A DNA stretch of 52,635 nt from DAHUZL01 sp035533215 (GTDB lineage Bacteria > Chloroflexota > Dormibacteria > Aeolococcales > Bog-877). The stretch lies in the NCBI GenBank assembly GCA_035533215.1, contig DATLUG010000033.1, positions 1-52,635 on the forward strand. The letters run 5' to 3'. Made by a program: the position numbers and the translations under genes. Below are positions 33,265-42,310 of the stretch, piece by piece (position 1 is the first letter of the stretch; every line of letters begins with the position of its first letter). Below the pieces are notes generated by a model that was not told where the DNA came from, searched no databases, and saw nothing but the letters and a program-made list of their open reading frames with translations.

Positions 33265-34308
33265 TTGACGCGGGTGGACCTCGGGTTCGGGCTGATCACC
33301 TGCCAACGGGTCCCCGGCGAGCGACGGACGGACGAGGAGCTGTACCGGCAGGCGATCGAGCTCGCCGTCCTGGCGGACCAGCTCGGGATCCGGTCGGTGT
33401 GGGTGTCGGAGCACCACTTCGTCGACGACGGCTACCTGCCCGCCCTGCTCCCGCTCTGCGCGGCGATCGCCGCGCGCACCGAGCGGGTGACGATCGGCAC
33501 CGGCCTGCTGCTGGCCCCGCTGCACGAGCCGGTCCGACTGGCGGAGGACGCCGCGGTGGTCGACCTGCTCAGCGGCGGCCGCCTGATCCTCGGCCTCGGC
33601 CTCGGCTGGCGCGCGGAGGAGCTGGCGGCGCTGCGGATCCCGACCGGCGAGCGTGGCCAGCTGCTGGAGGACACCGTGGTCACCCTGCGGCAGGCGTGGG
33701 CGGGGCAGCCGGTCGAAGGCGGCCGCCTGGTCCGCTACCCGCAGGTGCTGGTGACCCCCCGGCCGGCCCGGCCCGGCGGACCTCCGCTCTGGATCGGTGC
33801 GATGGCCGAGCCGGCGGTGCGACGCGCGGGCCGGATCGGCGACGGGCTGATGGCGACCGAGGTGACCCCGGGCGGCCTCGCCCGCCAGCTGGGCTGGGCC
33901 CTGGCGGCCCGCCGCGCCGCGGGCCGCCAGGGCCAGCCCTTCACCGCCAGCGTGCACGTCCCCGTCTTCGTCTGGGAGGGGCCCGATGCATTCGACCGGG
34001 TCCTTCCCCACCATCACTACGTGGCCTGGAAGTACGGGGAGATGGAGCACCGGCGCTACGGCCTGGGCGGTCGCCGGGCCCTTCCCCCACCGCCGACCGC
34101 CGAGGAGCTGGGGGGGCTGCGCGACACCATCCTGGCAGGACCACCGGAGCAGGTGGCGGAGGGGATCCAGTCGTTCGCTGACCGCGCCGGCCGACCCCTC
34201 CACTTCATCGCCCGCGCCTACTGGCCGGGGATGGACCCGGGCGTCCAGCGCGAGACGCTGAGGCTCCTCGGCGAGCGGGTGCTCCCCCTGCTCCGCGGCT
34301 CGCGGTGA
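33265..34308 (+). CDS. LLM class (luciferase-like) flavin-dependent oxidoreductase
   Basis: A bacterial-luciferase-like TIM-barrel protein of 347 aa, using FMN or F420. It shows LGIRSVWVSEHHFVDDGY split near residues 35-53, IGTGLLLAPLHEPVRLAEDAAVVD near 82-105, GLGLGWRAEEL and PLWIGAMAEPAVRRAGRIGDG. Such enzymes hydroxylate, desaturate or open substrates. The start is uncertain: TTG 33265 or GTG 33274 (344 aa), neither with a good ribosome site. It overlaps the hydantoinase A gene (GTGA), so it probably modifies the substrate or product of that enzyme. Confidence 0.86.
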   Translation: MTRVDLGFGLITCQRVPGERRTDEELYRQAIELAVLADQLGIRSVWVSEHHFVDDGYLPALLPLCAAIAARTERVTIGTGLLLAPLHEPVRLAEDAAVVDLLSGGRLILGLGLGWRAEELAALRIPTGERGQLLEDTVVTLRQAWAGQPVEGGRLVRYPQVLVTPRPARPGGPPLWIGAMAEPAVRRAGRIGDGLMATEVTPGGLARQLGWALAARRAAGRQGQPFTASVHVPVFVWEGPDAFDRVLPHHHYVAWKYGEMEHRRYGLGGRRALPPPPTAEELGGLRDTILAGPPEQVAEGIQSFADRAGRPLHFIARAYWPGMDPGVQRETLRLLGERVLPLLRGSR

Positions 34309-36425
34309 CCGGGGCGCCCCCGAGTCGCCGGCCGCGGGTCGCGGGAGCGGTCGCCCAGGGGCGGCCAGCGGATGGGGAGGCCTGGACGGCCGCGGTCGAC
34401 GTCGGCGGCACCTTCACCGACGCCATCGCGATCGGCAGCGCGGGTGGCCTCCGGGTCGTCAAGGTGCCGAGCACCCCCGACGACCCGTCGCGGGCGTTCC
34501 TCGCCGCGCTGAGCGAGCTCGAGCGGCGGGGCGCGGCACCCGCCGCGATCGGGCTTGTCTGCCACGGCACCACCGTCGCCACCAACGCCCTGCTGACGGG
34601 CCGGCTCGCGCGGGTGGTGGTGGTCATGACCCGGGGGTTCCGGGACGTGTTGGGGTTCCGATCCGGCAGTCGGCCCCAGCTGTACAGCCTCGCCCCCACG
34701 CCGCCGCTGGAGCTGGCCGCGCGCTGCGATCGGCTCGAGGTGGCGGAGCGGCTGGACCACCGCGGCGGGGTCGTGACGGCGCTCACCCACCGCGAGGCGG
34801 AGCGGGTGGCGGCGGCGGTGGCCGAGCGGCAGCCCGACGCGGTGGCGGTGGCGCTCCTGTTCAGCTACCGCAACGATGCCCATGAGGTGCGGCTCGCCGA
34901 GGCGATCGCCAGGCGGCTGCCGGGCGTGCCGGTGACCCGCTCGGCGGCCTGCGCGCGCGAGTACCGGGAGTATCCGCGCACCGCGACCGCCGCCTTGAAC
35001 GCGGCGCTGCGGCCGGTCGTCGGCCGCTACCTGCTCCAGGTGGAACGGGGCCTGGACGCGGCCCGGGTCAGGGGCCGGCTGGTCGTGATGCAATCGAACG
35101 GCGGGACGGTCGCCGCCGAGCGCGCGGAGCGGGAGGCGCACCGGCTGGTCCTCTCCGGCCCCGCCGGCGGGGTCGCCGGCGCGGCCGAGCTGGGCCGCCG
35201 TCACGGGCTCGACCGGCTCATCTCGATGGACATGGGCGGCACCTCGCTGGACGTGTGCCTGGTCGATGGCGGGGTCCCGCCGGTCCGGCCGGAGCAGCGG
35301 GTGGGGGGCCATCCGATCCTGTGCCCGGCGGTGGACGTGGTCGCGATCGGCGCCGGCGGCGGGAGCCTCGCCCGGGTGGACCGGGTCGGCCGCCTCCGGG
35401 TCGGGCCCGAGAGCGCCGGGGCCAGCCCCGGGCCGGCGGCCTATGGCCTCGGTGGCACCTGCGCCACCGTCACCGATGCCCATGTGGTGGCGGGCACCCT
35501 CGGGACGAAGACCCGTCTCGCGGGTCGGATCGCGCTCGACCCCGACGCCGCGCGCCAGGCGGTGCGGCGGGTGGGCCGTGGGCTCGGCCTGGATGCAGAG
35601 TCCGCCGCGGTGGGGATCCTGGCCGTGACCCTGGCCCAGATCGCGGGGGCGCTCCGGCGGGTCTCGGTCGAGCGGGGGATCGATCCCCGTGGCTGCACCC
35701 TCGTCGCCTTCGGCGGTGCCGGGCCGCTCCACGCGGGGCAGCTCCTGCGCGAGGTGGGCCTGCGCCAGGCCCTGATCCCCGCCCACCCGGGGTGCTTCGC
35801 CGCCAGCGGCCTGATCGCGTCCGACCTGCGGATGGACGAGGCGCGCACCGTCCTCTGGCCGCTGCAGCCGGGAATCCTTCCCGAGGTGGCCGCCTGGTTC
35901 CGGTCCACCGTGCGGGCCCTGGCCGCGGCCCTCGCCCGGGACGGGGCGGAGGCCGGATCGGTGCGCTGCCTGGGCAGCGTCGACTGCCGCTATCTGGGCC
36001 AGGGCTATGCGCTGGGGATCCCCCTCGGCGGGACCACCCCGGCGGCGCTCGGGCGGCTGCGTCGGGCCTTCGACGCCGCCCACCACGCCGCCTACGGCCA
36101 CGCGAGCCGGACGGAGCCGGTGGAGCTGGTGACCCTCCGGGTCGCCGCCTTCGGGACCCTCGCCACCGAGGCGGCGCGCCCGCGCCCGGCGGCGGGGGCC
36201 GGGCCCGCTCCCCATCCGATCGCCCTCCGCCGGGTGCGCCTGCCGCTGACCCCCCGCGCCGTCGCGATCCCCGTCTACCGGCGCGAGCAGCTGGCCCCGA
36301 CCTTTCACCTGCGCGGCCCCGCCCTGGTCGAGCAGATGGACGCCACCACCCTGGTCCTGGCGGGTCAGAGCCTGGACGGCGACGGCGACGGCGACTGCTG
36401 GCTGCGGGAGACCCCGGCGGCATGA
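34305..36425 (+). CDS. hyuA: Hydantoinase/oxoprolinase subunit A (HyuA family)
   Basis: A 706-residue ATP-dependent cyclic-amidohydrolase subunit of the ASKHA fold. Phosphate-binding loops are VDVGGTFTDAI near 29-39 and SMDMGGTSLDV near 308-318. VCHGTTVATNALL near 85, GPESAGASPGPAAYG, and AFGGAGPLHA near 467 are family hallmarks. The family also includes acetophenone and acetone carboxylase subunits. The GTG start overlaps the LLM oxidoreductase stop and the end overlaps hyuB. With hyuB it should form an ATP-driven enzyme that opens a hydantoin, oxoproline or other lactam, or activates a ketone for carboxylation. Confidence 0.9.
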   Translation: MTGAPPSRRPRVAGAVAQGRPADGEAWTAAVDVGGTFTDAIAIGSAGGLRVVKVPSTPDDPSRAFLAALSELERRGAAPAAIGLVCHGTTVATNALLTGRLARVVVVMTRGFRDVLGFRSGSRPQLYSLAPTPPLELAARCDRLEVAERLDHRGGVVTALTHREAERVAAAVAERQPDAVAVALLFSYRNDAHEVRLAEAIARRLPGVPVTRSAACAREYREYPRTATAALNAALRPVVGRYLLQVERGLDAARVRGRLVVMQSNGGTVAAERAEREAHRLVLSGPAGGVAGAAELGRRHGLDRLISMDMGGTSLDVCLVDGGVPPVRPEQRVGGHPILCPAVDVVAIGAGGGSLARVDRVGRLRVGPESAGASPGPAAYGLGGTCATVTDAHVVAGTLGTKTRLAGRIALDPDAARQAVRRVGRGLGLDAESAAVGILAVTLAQIAGALRRVSVERGIDPRGCTLVAFGGAGPLHAGQLLREVGLRQALIPAHPGCFAASGLIASDLRMDEARTVLWPLQPGILPEVAAWFRSTVRALAAALARDGAEAGSVRCLGSVDCRYLGQGYALGIPLGGTTPAALGRLRRAFDAAHHAAYGHASRTEPVELVTLRVAAFGTLATEAARPRPAAGAGPAPHPIALRRVRLPLTPRAVAIPVYRREQLAPTFHLRGPALVEQMDATTLVLAGQSLDGDGDGDCWLRETPAA

Positions 36426-38104
36426 ACGCCGGCCGCCGTGCCCTCGACCCGATCACCTTCGAGCTCATCCACCAGGGCCTGCTGGCCGCCGCCGAGGAGA
36501 TGGGCGGGGTCCTCAAGCGCTCCAGCTACAGCCCGATCATCCGCGACATGGAGGACTTCTCGTGCGCCCTCTTCGCCGCCAACGGGGCGCTGGTGGCGCA
36601 GGCCGACTACATCCCCGCCCAGCTGGGCGCGATGTCGCTGGTGGTGGGCAGCATCCGCCAGCGGTGGGCGGGCTCGATCACAGAGGGTGACGTCTTCCTC
36701 GCCAACCACCCCTACCTGGGCGGGATGCACACCCCCGACCTCAACGTGATCGCGCCCGTCTTCCGGGGCGGCGGCCTCGTCGCATGGGCCGGCACCACCG
36801 CCCACCACCTCGACGTCGGCGGGGTCAACCCCGGCACCGAGGGGCCGGACCTGGGCGAGGTCTTCGCCGAGGGCCTCCTCCTCGCCCCGGTGCGGCTCGT
36901 TCGCGCCGGGGCGGAGAACCGTGACGTGTTCGAGATCGTGGGGGCCAACGTGCGCGACCCCCTCAGCACCCTCTCCGACCTGCGCGGCCAGCGGGCCGCC
37001 TGCGAGCTCGGCGGCCGCCGGGTGCTGGAGCTGGTGGAGCGCCACGGGCTGCGACAGGTGCGGGCCGCCTTCGCCGACGCGCTCCGGCTGAGCGAGCGGG
37101 CGACCCGCGCCGCGCTCCGGGACCTTCCCGACGGCATCGGTCGCGCCGAGGGGTTCTGCGACGACGACGGCCGAGGCGGTCCGCCCACCCGGATCCACGC
37201 GGCCGTGACCAAGGAGGGGGAGGGGCTCCTGGTGGACCTCTCGGGCTCGGCGGGCCAGGTGGCGGGCGCGCTCAACGTCCCCTGGGCCAGCACCCGGGCG
37301 GCGGTGGTCTACGCGGTGCGAGCGATGACCCGCCCGGACGCCGCCGTCAACGACGGCCTGCTCCACGCGGTCGAGATCGTGTGTCCCAGCGGGTGCGTCC
37401 TCAACCCGGACTTCCCGGCGGCGGTGTCGGTGCGCCACAACACCTGCCAGCGACTCGCCGACACCCTGATCCGGGCGATGGCGGCGATCTGGCCGGACCG
37501 GGCGGTGGGCAGCAGCACGGTGGCGTTCTTCGCCGTCAACATCGGCAGCCGTGCCCCGGCCGACGGGCGCCGGTCGGTGCTGGCCGACGTGGTCGGCGGC
37601 GGTGCCGGCGCCCATCCTGGGGGCGACGGGCTGGACGGCGTCGACACCTACCTGTCCAATGTCGGGCTGATGCCGGTGGAGGTGGCCGAGAGCGGCTACG
37701 AGGTCCGCATCCTCCGGACCGAGCTGATCCCGGGGTCGCAGGGACGGGGGCGGTTCCAGGGCGGCCTGGGGCTGCGACGGGACTACCAGGTGGTGGGGCG
37801 CCCCCAGACGGTCACCTACTACGCCGAGCAGACCAACCCGGCGTTCGCCCCGCGGGGGGCCGCCGGCGGCGGGGACGCCGGCCCCACCCGGCTGGTCCGC
37901 GTCGAGGCCGACGGGCGTGAGGTGTCGATCCCCACCAAGGGGACGCTGACGCTCGCCGCGGGGGCGATCCTCCGGGTCGAGACCAGCGGCGGCGGCGGCT
38001 ACGGGCCGCCCGGGCGCCGCAGCCTGATCCAGCGCCGGCGCGACGTCGAGGACGGCCGGGTTCCGGCCCCGCGGCAACCCCGCCCGCCGAGGCGGACCAG
38101 ATGA
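36422..38104 (+). CDS. hyuB: Hydantoinase/oxoprolinase subunit B (HyuB family)
   Basis: The 560-residue partner of HyuA. It starts LDPITFELIHQGLLAAAEEMGG in pieces across residues 8-29 (family start), followed by RSSYSPIIRDMEDFSCAL, NHPYLGGMHTPDL, AHHLDVGG and GGGGYGPPGRR at the C-terminus. ATGA overlap with hyuA indicates coupled synthesis of the two subunits at equal amounts, and a further ATGA overlap joins it to the final SDR. The last 25 residues are Arg/Pro-rich. The substrate is undetermined. Confidence 0.9.
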   Translation: MNAGRRALDPITFELIHQGLLAAAEEMGGVLKRSSYSPIIRDMEDFSCALFAANGALVAQADYIPAQLGAMSLVVGSIRQRWAGSITEGDVFLANHPYLGGMHTPDLNVIAPVFRGGGLVAWAGTTAHHLDVGGVNPGTEGPDLGEVFAEGLLLAPVRLVRAGAENRDVFEIVGANVRDPLSTLSDLRGQRAACELGGRRVLELVERHGLRQVRAAFADALRLSERATRAALRDLPDGIGRAEGFCDDDGRGGPPTRIHAAVTKEGEGLLVDLSGSAGQVAGALNVPWASTRAAVVYAVRAMTRPDAAVNDGLLHAVEIVCPSGCVLNPDFPAAVSVRHNTCQRLADTLIRAMAAIWPDRAVGSSTVAFFAVNIGSRAPADGRRSVLADVVGGGAGAHPGGDGLDGVDTYLSNVGLMPVEVAESGYEVRILRTELIPGSQGRGRFQGGLGLRRDYQVVGRPQTVTYYAEQTNPAFAPRGAAGGGDAGPTRLVRVEADGREVSIPTKGTLTLAAGAILRVETSGGGGYGPPGRRSLIQRRRDVEDGRVPAPRQPRPPRRTR

Positions 38105-38808
38105 CGGGCGCCGAGCGGCCGGCGGCGCGGACGGCGCTGGTGACGGGCGCCAACCGCGGCATCGGCCTCGAGACCAGCCGCCAGCTGGTGGAGCGGGGCC
38201 TGACCACGATCGTGAGCGCCCGCGACCCGGCCGCGGCCGCCCGGGCGGCCCGGGCCTGCGGCGCCGCCGGCGCGATCCAGCTCGACGTCACCGACCCGGC
38301 ATCGGTCCGCCGCTGCGCCGAGCGCTGCCGCACCGACTTCGGCGCGGTCGACGTCCTCGTCAACAACGCCGGGGTGCTCCTCGACGACGAGCGCCGGCTG
38401 CTGGAGGTGGAGGAGGCGGTGCTGGCCACCACCCTGGAGGTGAACCTGGTCGGGGTCTGGCGGATGGTCCGCGCCTTCGTCCCGTCGATGCTGGCGCGCG
38501 GCTACGGACGGGTGGTCAACCTCTCCACCGGTCTCAGCCGCCTCAGCGCGATCGAGACCGGCAGCCCCGCCTACAGCGTCTCCAAGACCGCGCTCAACAT
38601 GCTGACCGCCCAGCTGGCGGCGGAGCTTCGCGGCACCGGCGTGCTGGTCAACTGCCTCGACCCCGGCTGGGTTCGGACCGACATGGGCGGCCCGGAGGCG
38701 CCGCGAACCCCCGCGGAGGGGGCCGACACCGCCGTCTTCCTCGCCACCCTGCCCGACGACGGTCCGACCGGGCTCCTGTTCCACGACCGGCAGCCGGTGG
38801 CGTGGTAG
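38101..38808 (+). CDS. SDR family oxidoreductase, carbonyl-reductase-like
   Basis: A 235-residue SDR. TGANRGIGLETSRQL is at residues 16-30, an Arg (SARD) at the end of beta-2 favours NADPH, and NNAGVLLDD is near 88. The active site is Ser in NLSTGLSR and YSVSKTALN near 158. The resemblance is to carbonyl reductase-type SDRs with a late GWVRTDMGG segment. The ATG overlaps hyuB. It is the last gene of the catabolic cluster; no strong terminator was seen after it. Confidence 0.87.
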   Translation: MTGAERPAARTALVTGANRGIGLETSRQLVERGLTTIVSARDPAAAARAARACGAAGAIQLDVTDPASVRRCAERCRTDFGAVDVLVNNAGVLLDDERRLLEVEEAVLATTLEVNLVGVWRMVRAFVPSMLARGYGRVVNLSTGLSRLSAIETGSPAYSVSKTALNMLTAQLAAELRGTGVLVNCLDPGWVRTDMGGPEAPRTPAEGADTAVFLATLPDDGPTGLLFHDRQPVAW

Positions 38809-40014
38809 GGCGGGCGGCGGCGACGGCGGGGAGGCCCTGGTCGGCGGTGAGGGGTGCGCACGCGCGCCGGCGCCCGTCGCCGCCGCCCGCCCCCGCCGGC
38901 GGCATCGCACGGATGGGCCCGCGAGGTGTCGGCCGCGGTGCGCCCCGGCGGCCAGGGCGGTGAGCGCGGCGACCCCCCAGCCGTTGGGGTCCCAGCCGGG
39001 CAGCGCTCGCGGCCCCAGCAGACCGGCTGCGGGGGCCGCCGGCCCGGCAGGGAGGAGCGGCGTAGGGACCGGGCCGAGTCGAGCAGTCAGCCAGCAGGGC
39101 ACTGCTCGTCGGCCAGAGCCACCGGGCCGCTCAGGCCGACCTCGCCGGGGGCGGCCCTGTGGGCGGTGAGCCCGGCTGAGCTGGCCACCGCTGTCGACCA
39201 TCGATCGGCCGGCCGGCGCCGTCAGGGACGCTGGGCCACGCGCAGCCCCTCGGATGCGGTGTGGGAACGCCGCGAGCCGTCGCGCAGTCGGCCGCCGTCG
39301 ACGCTGGCTGAGATCTCTCGTGGGCCCGGCCGAGCGCAACCCGGATGGCCGGCTCGGGGTCCGCTGGAATCTGAGCCCGCACCCGGACGCCGCTGCGGGC
39401 CGGTGCGGCCGCGGCCCCGGGCCACGCGCGGGCCATGAGCGCTCACGTCACCAGCGACCCGGACGGGGGGCACCCCGAAAGCACCGCCTCGCCGCCCCCC
39501 TGCGACTCTCGTCACCGCCCCCGTCGGAGGTGGCGTGTCCGGCCACGCCACGCCGCCCGCCGCTGCCGATCCATCGGCCCCGCTGACGGTGGCATGCCCA
39601 CAGCCCACCCTGGCCGGACGAGCCCATCCGACTGCTCATGAGCTCTGCCCGGCCGACGGGGCAGCGCCCGACAACAGGGGGACTCGAACCTGCGGCCGCA
39701 GCTCGCTCGAGATGCCCACCCGGGGCGGCGGAGACCTGTCGATACCTGAGGCCGCAGCGTCGCTGCGTGACCCTATGGCTTGGACGGTGTGGGATGACAA
39801 CTGGGTCAACGGACGCACGGATGAGGCAGGGATGGATCATGGCTCTCAGGCCCTGACACCCACCTCGTCGTGGAACGCTGTCCACGCGGCGCATCCTCAG
39901 CCTGGCTCTGGTACAGCGTCGATGAGCGGGAATGCTCACCTGCTCGTCGTGGTCACGTGTGCGATCGACGGCCCGACCGCCTCCGTGACCGTCCCAGTGT
40001 AGGGGACGGGGGCC
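38809..40014. other. Gene-poor region
   Basis: 1.2 kb without a recognisable gene. One 155-codon GTG frame (39535-40002) has GGAGG 4 nt upstream but a composition and sequence without any known domain, so I do not call it. Base composition is less extreme after 39.6 kb. A stretch at 39677-39691 (minus strand) looks like a tRNA T-arm but does not fold into a full tRNA. It is probably decayed or horizontally acquired sequence. Confidence 0.45.
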
Positions 40015-40596
40015 GTGGCACCCAGGCCAGACTGGACGGTCCGCCAACTGGAGCCACGGCGGGGTGCCGTCCGGTCCGGGCCCGTGCCACAGCCGCGCGA
40101 CGCCGAGGAGCAGGAGTTGCTGGCACTGGCGACTCAGGCGGTTCAGCGCACAGACTTCCTCGACTGACTGGAGGCGGACAGTCGCGTGGCCGAACTGGCA
40201 AGGTCGATTCATCGCCGCTTCGATGCGGACGACTATGCTGGGCGTGCACGTGCGTTCGAGGCCGGCTACAGCAGTGCCTGGCCGGCTCCGCCACGAAGGA
40301 CGAGCGCGGTGGCCGCATTGAGGATGGCGGTGAGCGACGGTCTCCCGTCGAGCGAGCTCGGGTTTGGACCGATACGGTCAGTGCAGCGACCGGCCCAGCT
40401 TCATCCGCTCGGTCCGCAGGTGGAGATGGTGATCGAGGAGGTGCGGAGCCGCGCAGCTGGCGTCTGCATCGACCTCTCGATCCACCTCGACACAAACCTG
40501 ACTCGGCGCTTCGATCAGAGCGCCGGGGCATTGGCGTGGGATGGCTTCGACCGCTCGACGACCATCGTGGACGTTCACGTGGCTTTTGCCACGTGA
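40015..40596 (+). pseudogene. Possible disrupted gene of unknown function
   Basis: One frame reads plausible protein from GTG 40015 to the stop at 40594 except for an in-frame TGA at 40165. The first part ends EEQELLALATQAVQRTDFLD; after the stop it continues LEADSRVAELARSIHRR, then FDADDYAGRARAFEAGY and a hydrophobic-alternating end (STTIVDVHVAFAT). The downstream part could start again at GTG 40186. A perfect hairpin at 40574-40597 sits exactly at the 3' end, which supports a former transcription unit. No family was recognised; it may be spurious. Confidence 0.3.
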
Positions 40597-40597
40597 A
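40574..40597. terminator. Perfect inverted repeat with TTTT loop
   Basis: TTCACGTGGC (40574-40583) and GCCACGTGAA (40588-40597) form a 10-bp perfect stem around a TTTT loop at the end of the putative pseudogene. It contains CACGTG twice and has lower GC than the surroundings. It could be a terminator or a protein-binding palindrome. Confidence 0.45.
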
Positions 40598-41017
40598 TGG
40601 GAGCAGCGGGCGCCAGCTGCACAGATGGCGTCTCACCGCGCGATCTGCGGCTTCCCGGCGCTGCCGACGCCCGCCACGGAACTCCGGGCTTCCGTCGAGT
40701 CCCTGTTTCTGCGATAGCGGCGGCCGGGGTGATGACGGGTGATCCGGTTGGTCGGCTCGGGCCGGCCGCGATCGCGGTGCGCCGGTGAGGACATGCCCGC
40801 GGGCAGTGGTGGCCACCGGAGGCGGGTGGTCCGCAGACGGACGACCCCGGACGCACGGGAGACGCGGAGCAGGCGGTGGGGCTGGAGCGGCCCCCGGTGT
40901 CCGATCTGCTGCCACTCGCGTCTGCGGGGCGGCGCGCTCGGGTGAGCGAACGTCCTCCTCCTCGCCCGGACTCTATCTGGGGCGGACCTTTGGGCTCCCG
41001 ACCCGATCGGGCGGGGG
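40598..41017. other. Gene-poor spacer
   Basis: 420 bp downstream of the minus-strand MFS gene with no convincing coding sequence on either strand. It contains a 10-bp palindrome CCCGATCGGG at 41002-41011 just beyond the MFS stop and a short direct repeat GGGTGAT near 40731. No other structure was seen. Confidence 0.4.
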
Positions 41018-42310
41018 CTAGTGGCTGCCAGCTGCCGGAAGACGCGGGGCCGCCGCGCGCTCCATGGCCTGCCACACCGGGAAGATGAAAGGGACGAGCG
41101 TGGCAGCAAAGTAGACCAAGCCGGTTACGATGAGCGTCGGGGTGAGCCCCAGTCCCGCGACCAGGCCCCCACCCAGGAGTGCGCCCGCCGGGACGCCTGC
41201 CCGGGCCAGCGCTCCGACCGCTCCCAGCACTCGAGCCTGGAACTCGCGGGGCACCCGCTCGTACTCGACAGCGCCCAGGATCGGGTTGATGCCACCTGCC
41301 CCCAGCCCGGCCACGAAGGTGACGGCGACAACGATCGCGAGTGACGGCGCCAGGGCCATGACGGCGAATCGGGGAGTGCCGGCCAGCAGGAAGCCGACGC
41401 CATAGCCGAGCCGGCGGGGAATGTGGGGGGCGAGCCAGGTGGTGACCACGTTGCCGACCACCGCCCCCAAGGCCAGCGCCCCGAAGAGCGCGCCAAGTGC
41501 CGAGGGTCCGTCGTGGTGAACGCGCACCCAGACCGGGACCACAACTGCGGTGGCGGCTTGGTCGAGCGGGTTCGTGGTCCCGACCATCAGGACGATGGCG
41601 CACAGCAAGCGCTCCCCGCGCAACCAGATCAGCCCATCGCGCAGTTGGGACGAGTACGATTCGCTGGAACCTGTCGGGGTGTCCCTGCCGTCTTCGCGTC
41701 CGGGGCGGGCGGAGCGTGACGTCCGTGTCGTCGGGGCAGGCATGGCGGCGGCCACCGCCACCGCCGCGACGGTGAAGGTCACCGCGTCGATGGCCAGGAC
41801 CGAGGGGGCCGCAACGATGGCGATCAGCACGCCGGCCACGGGGGCACCGATCATCGAGGCCGTGCGGCTGACTCCATCCACCAGCCCGGTGGCTCGCTCC
41901 ATCGGGGTGGGAGCGTGGTCCACCGCATACGGGAGCAGGACGTCCTTGGCCGAGTCTCCGACACCGCGGAGGACGCCCAGCCCAGCCCGCAGCACGCAGA
42001 GCAGCGGGAGCGACAGAACGTGGGCCACGTAGGCCAGCGGCACAAGCCCGACCGCAGCGGTGGCAGCCACGTCGGCCCGCACCGAAGTCCGCCTGGGGCC
42101 GAGGCGGTCCACCATCGGTCCTCCCAGCAGGGAGGCTGCCACGTAGGGGAGCATCTCGGAGAACGACGCGAGTCCCGTGTCGAGGGCGCTCCCGGTGCTG
42201 ACCAGCACGAACCATGGAATCGCCACCATGGACATTCGAGTGCCCAGCAGGGAGATGCCCTGGGCAACGAGCAGGCCGACCAGGGGGCGCCGCCCCGGCT
42301 GACCTGTCAT
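41018..42310 (-). CDS. MFS transporter (probable efflux pump)
   Basis: A 430-residue major facilitator protein with about 12 hydrophobic segments. The N-terminal half starts LVGLLVAQGISLLGTRMSMVAIPW in pieces, and the loop GGPMVDRLGPRRTSVRADV (residues about 63-81) is the A-motif DRxGRR equivalent. A central Arg/Asp/Ser-rich cytoplasmic loop is near 195-220. It belongs to the MFS_3/enterobactin-exporter-like group. It overlaps the ArsR-type regulator gene by 4 bp and is probably repressed by it, so it is likely inducible efflux of a drug or toxic compound. Base composition is milder than in neighbours, hinting at acquisition. Confidence 0.87.
   Translation of the reverse strand: MTGQPGRRPLVGLLVAQGISLLGTRMSMVAIPWFVLVSTGSALDTGLASFSEMLPYVAASLLGGPMVDRLGPRRTSVRADVAATAAVGLVPLAYVAHVLSLPLLCVLRAGLGVLRGVGDSAKDVLLPYAVDHAPTPMERATGLVDGVSRTASMIGAPVAGVLIAIVAAPSVLAIDAVTFTVAAVAVAAAMPAPTTRTSRSARPGREDGRDTPTGSSESYSSQLRDGLIWLRGERLLCAIVLMVGTTNPLDQAATAVVVPVWVRVHHDGPSALGALFGALALGAVVGNVVTTWLAPHIPRRLGYGVGFLLAGTPRFAVMALAPSLAIVVAVTFVAGLGAGGINPILGAVEYERVPREFQARVLGAVGALARAGVPAGALLGGGLVAGLGLTPTLIVTGLVYFAATLVPFIFPVWQAMERAAAPRLPAAGSH

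Noticed and set aside
39655..39740. Functional tRNA gene
   Set aside because: The anticodon arm does not form and the T-stem is mismatched; only a T-arm-like fragment is present.
39535..40002. 155-residue gene with a GGAGG upstream
   Set aside because: No recognisable domain, uneven composition, and it runs through the tRNA-like sequence; support is too weak to call.
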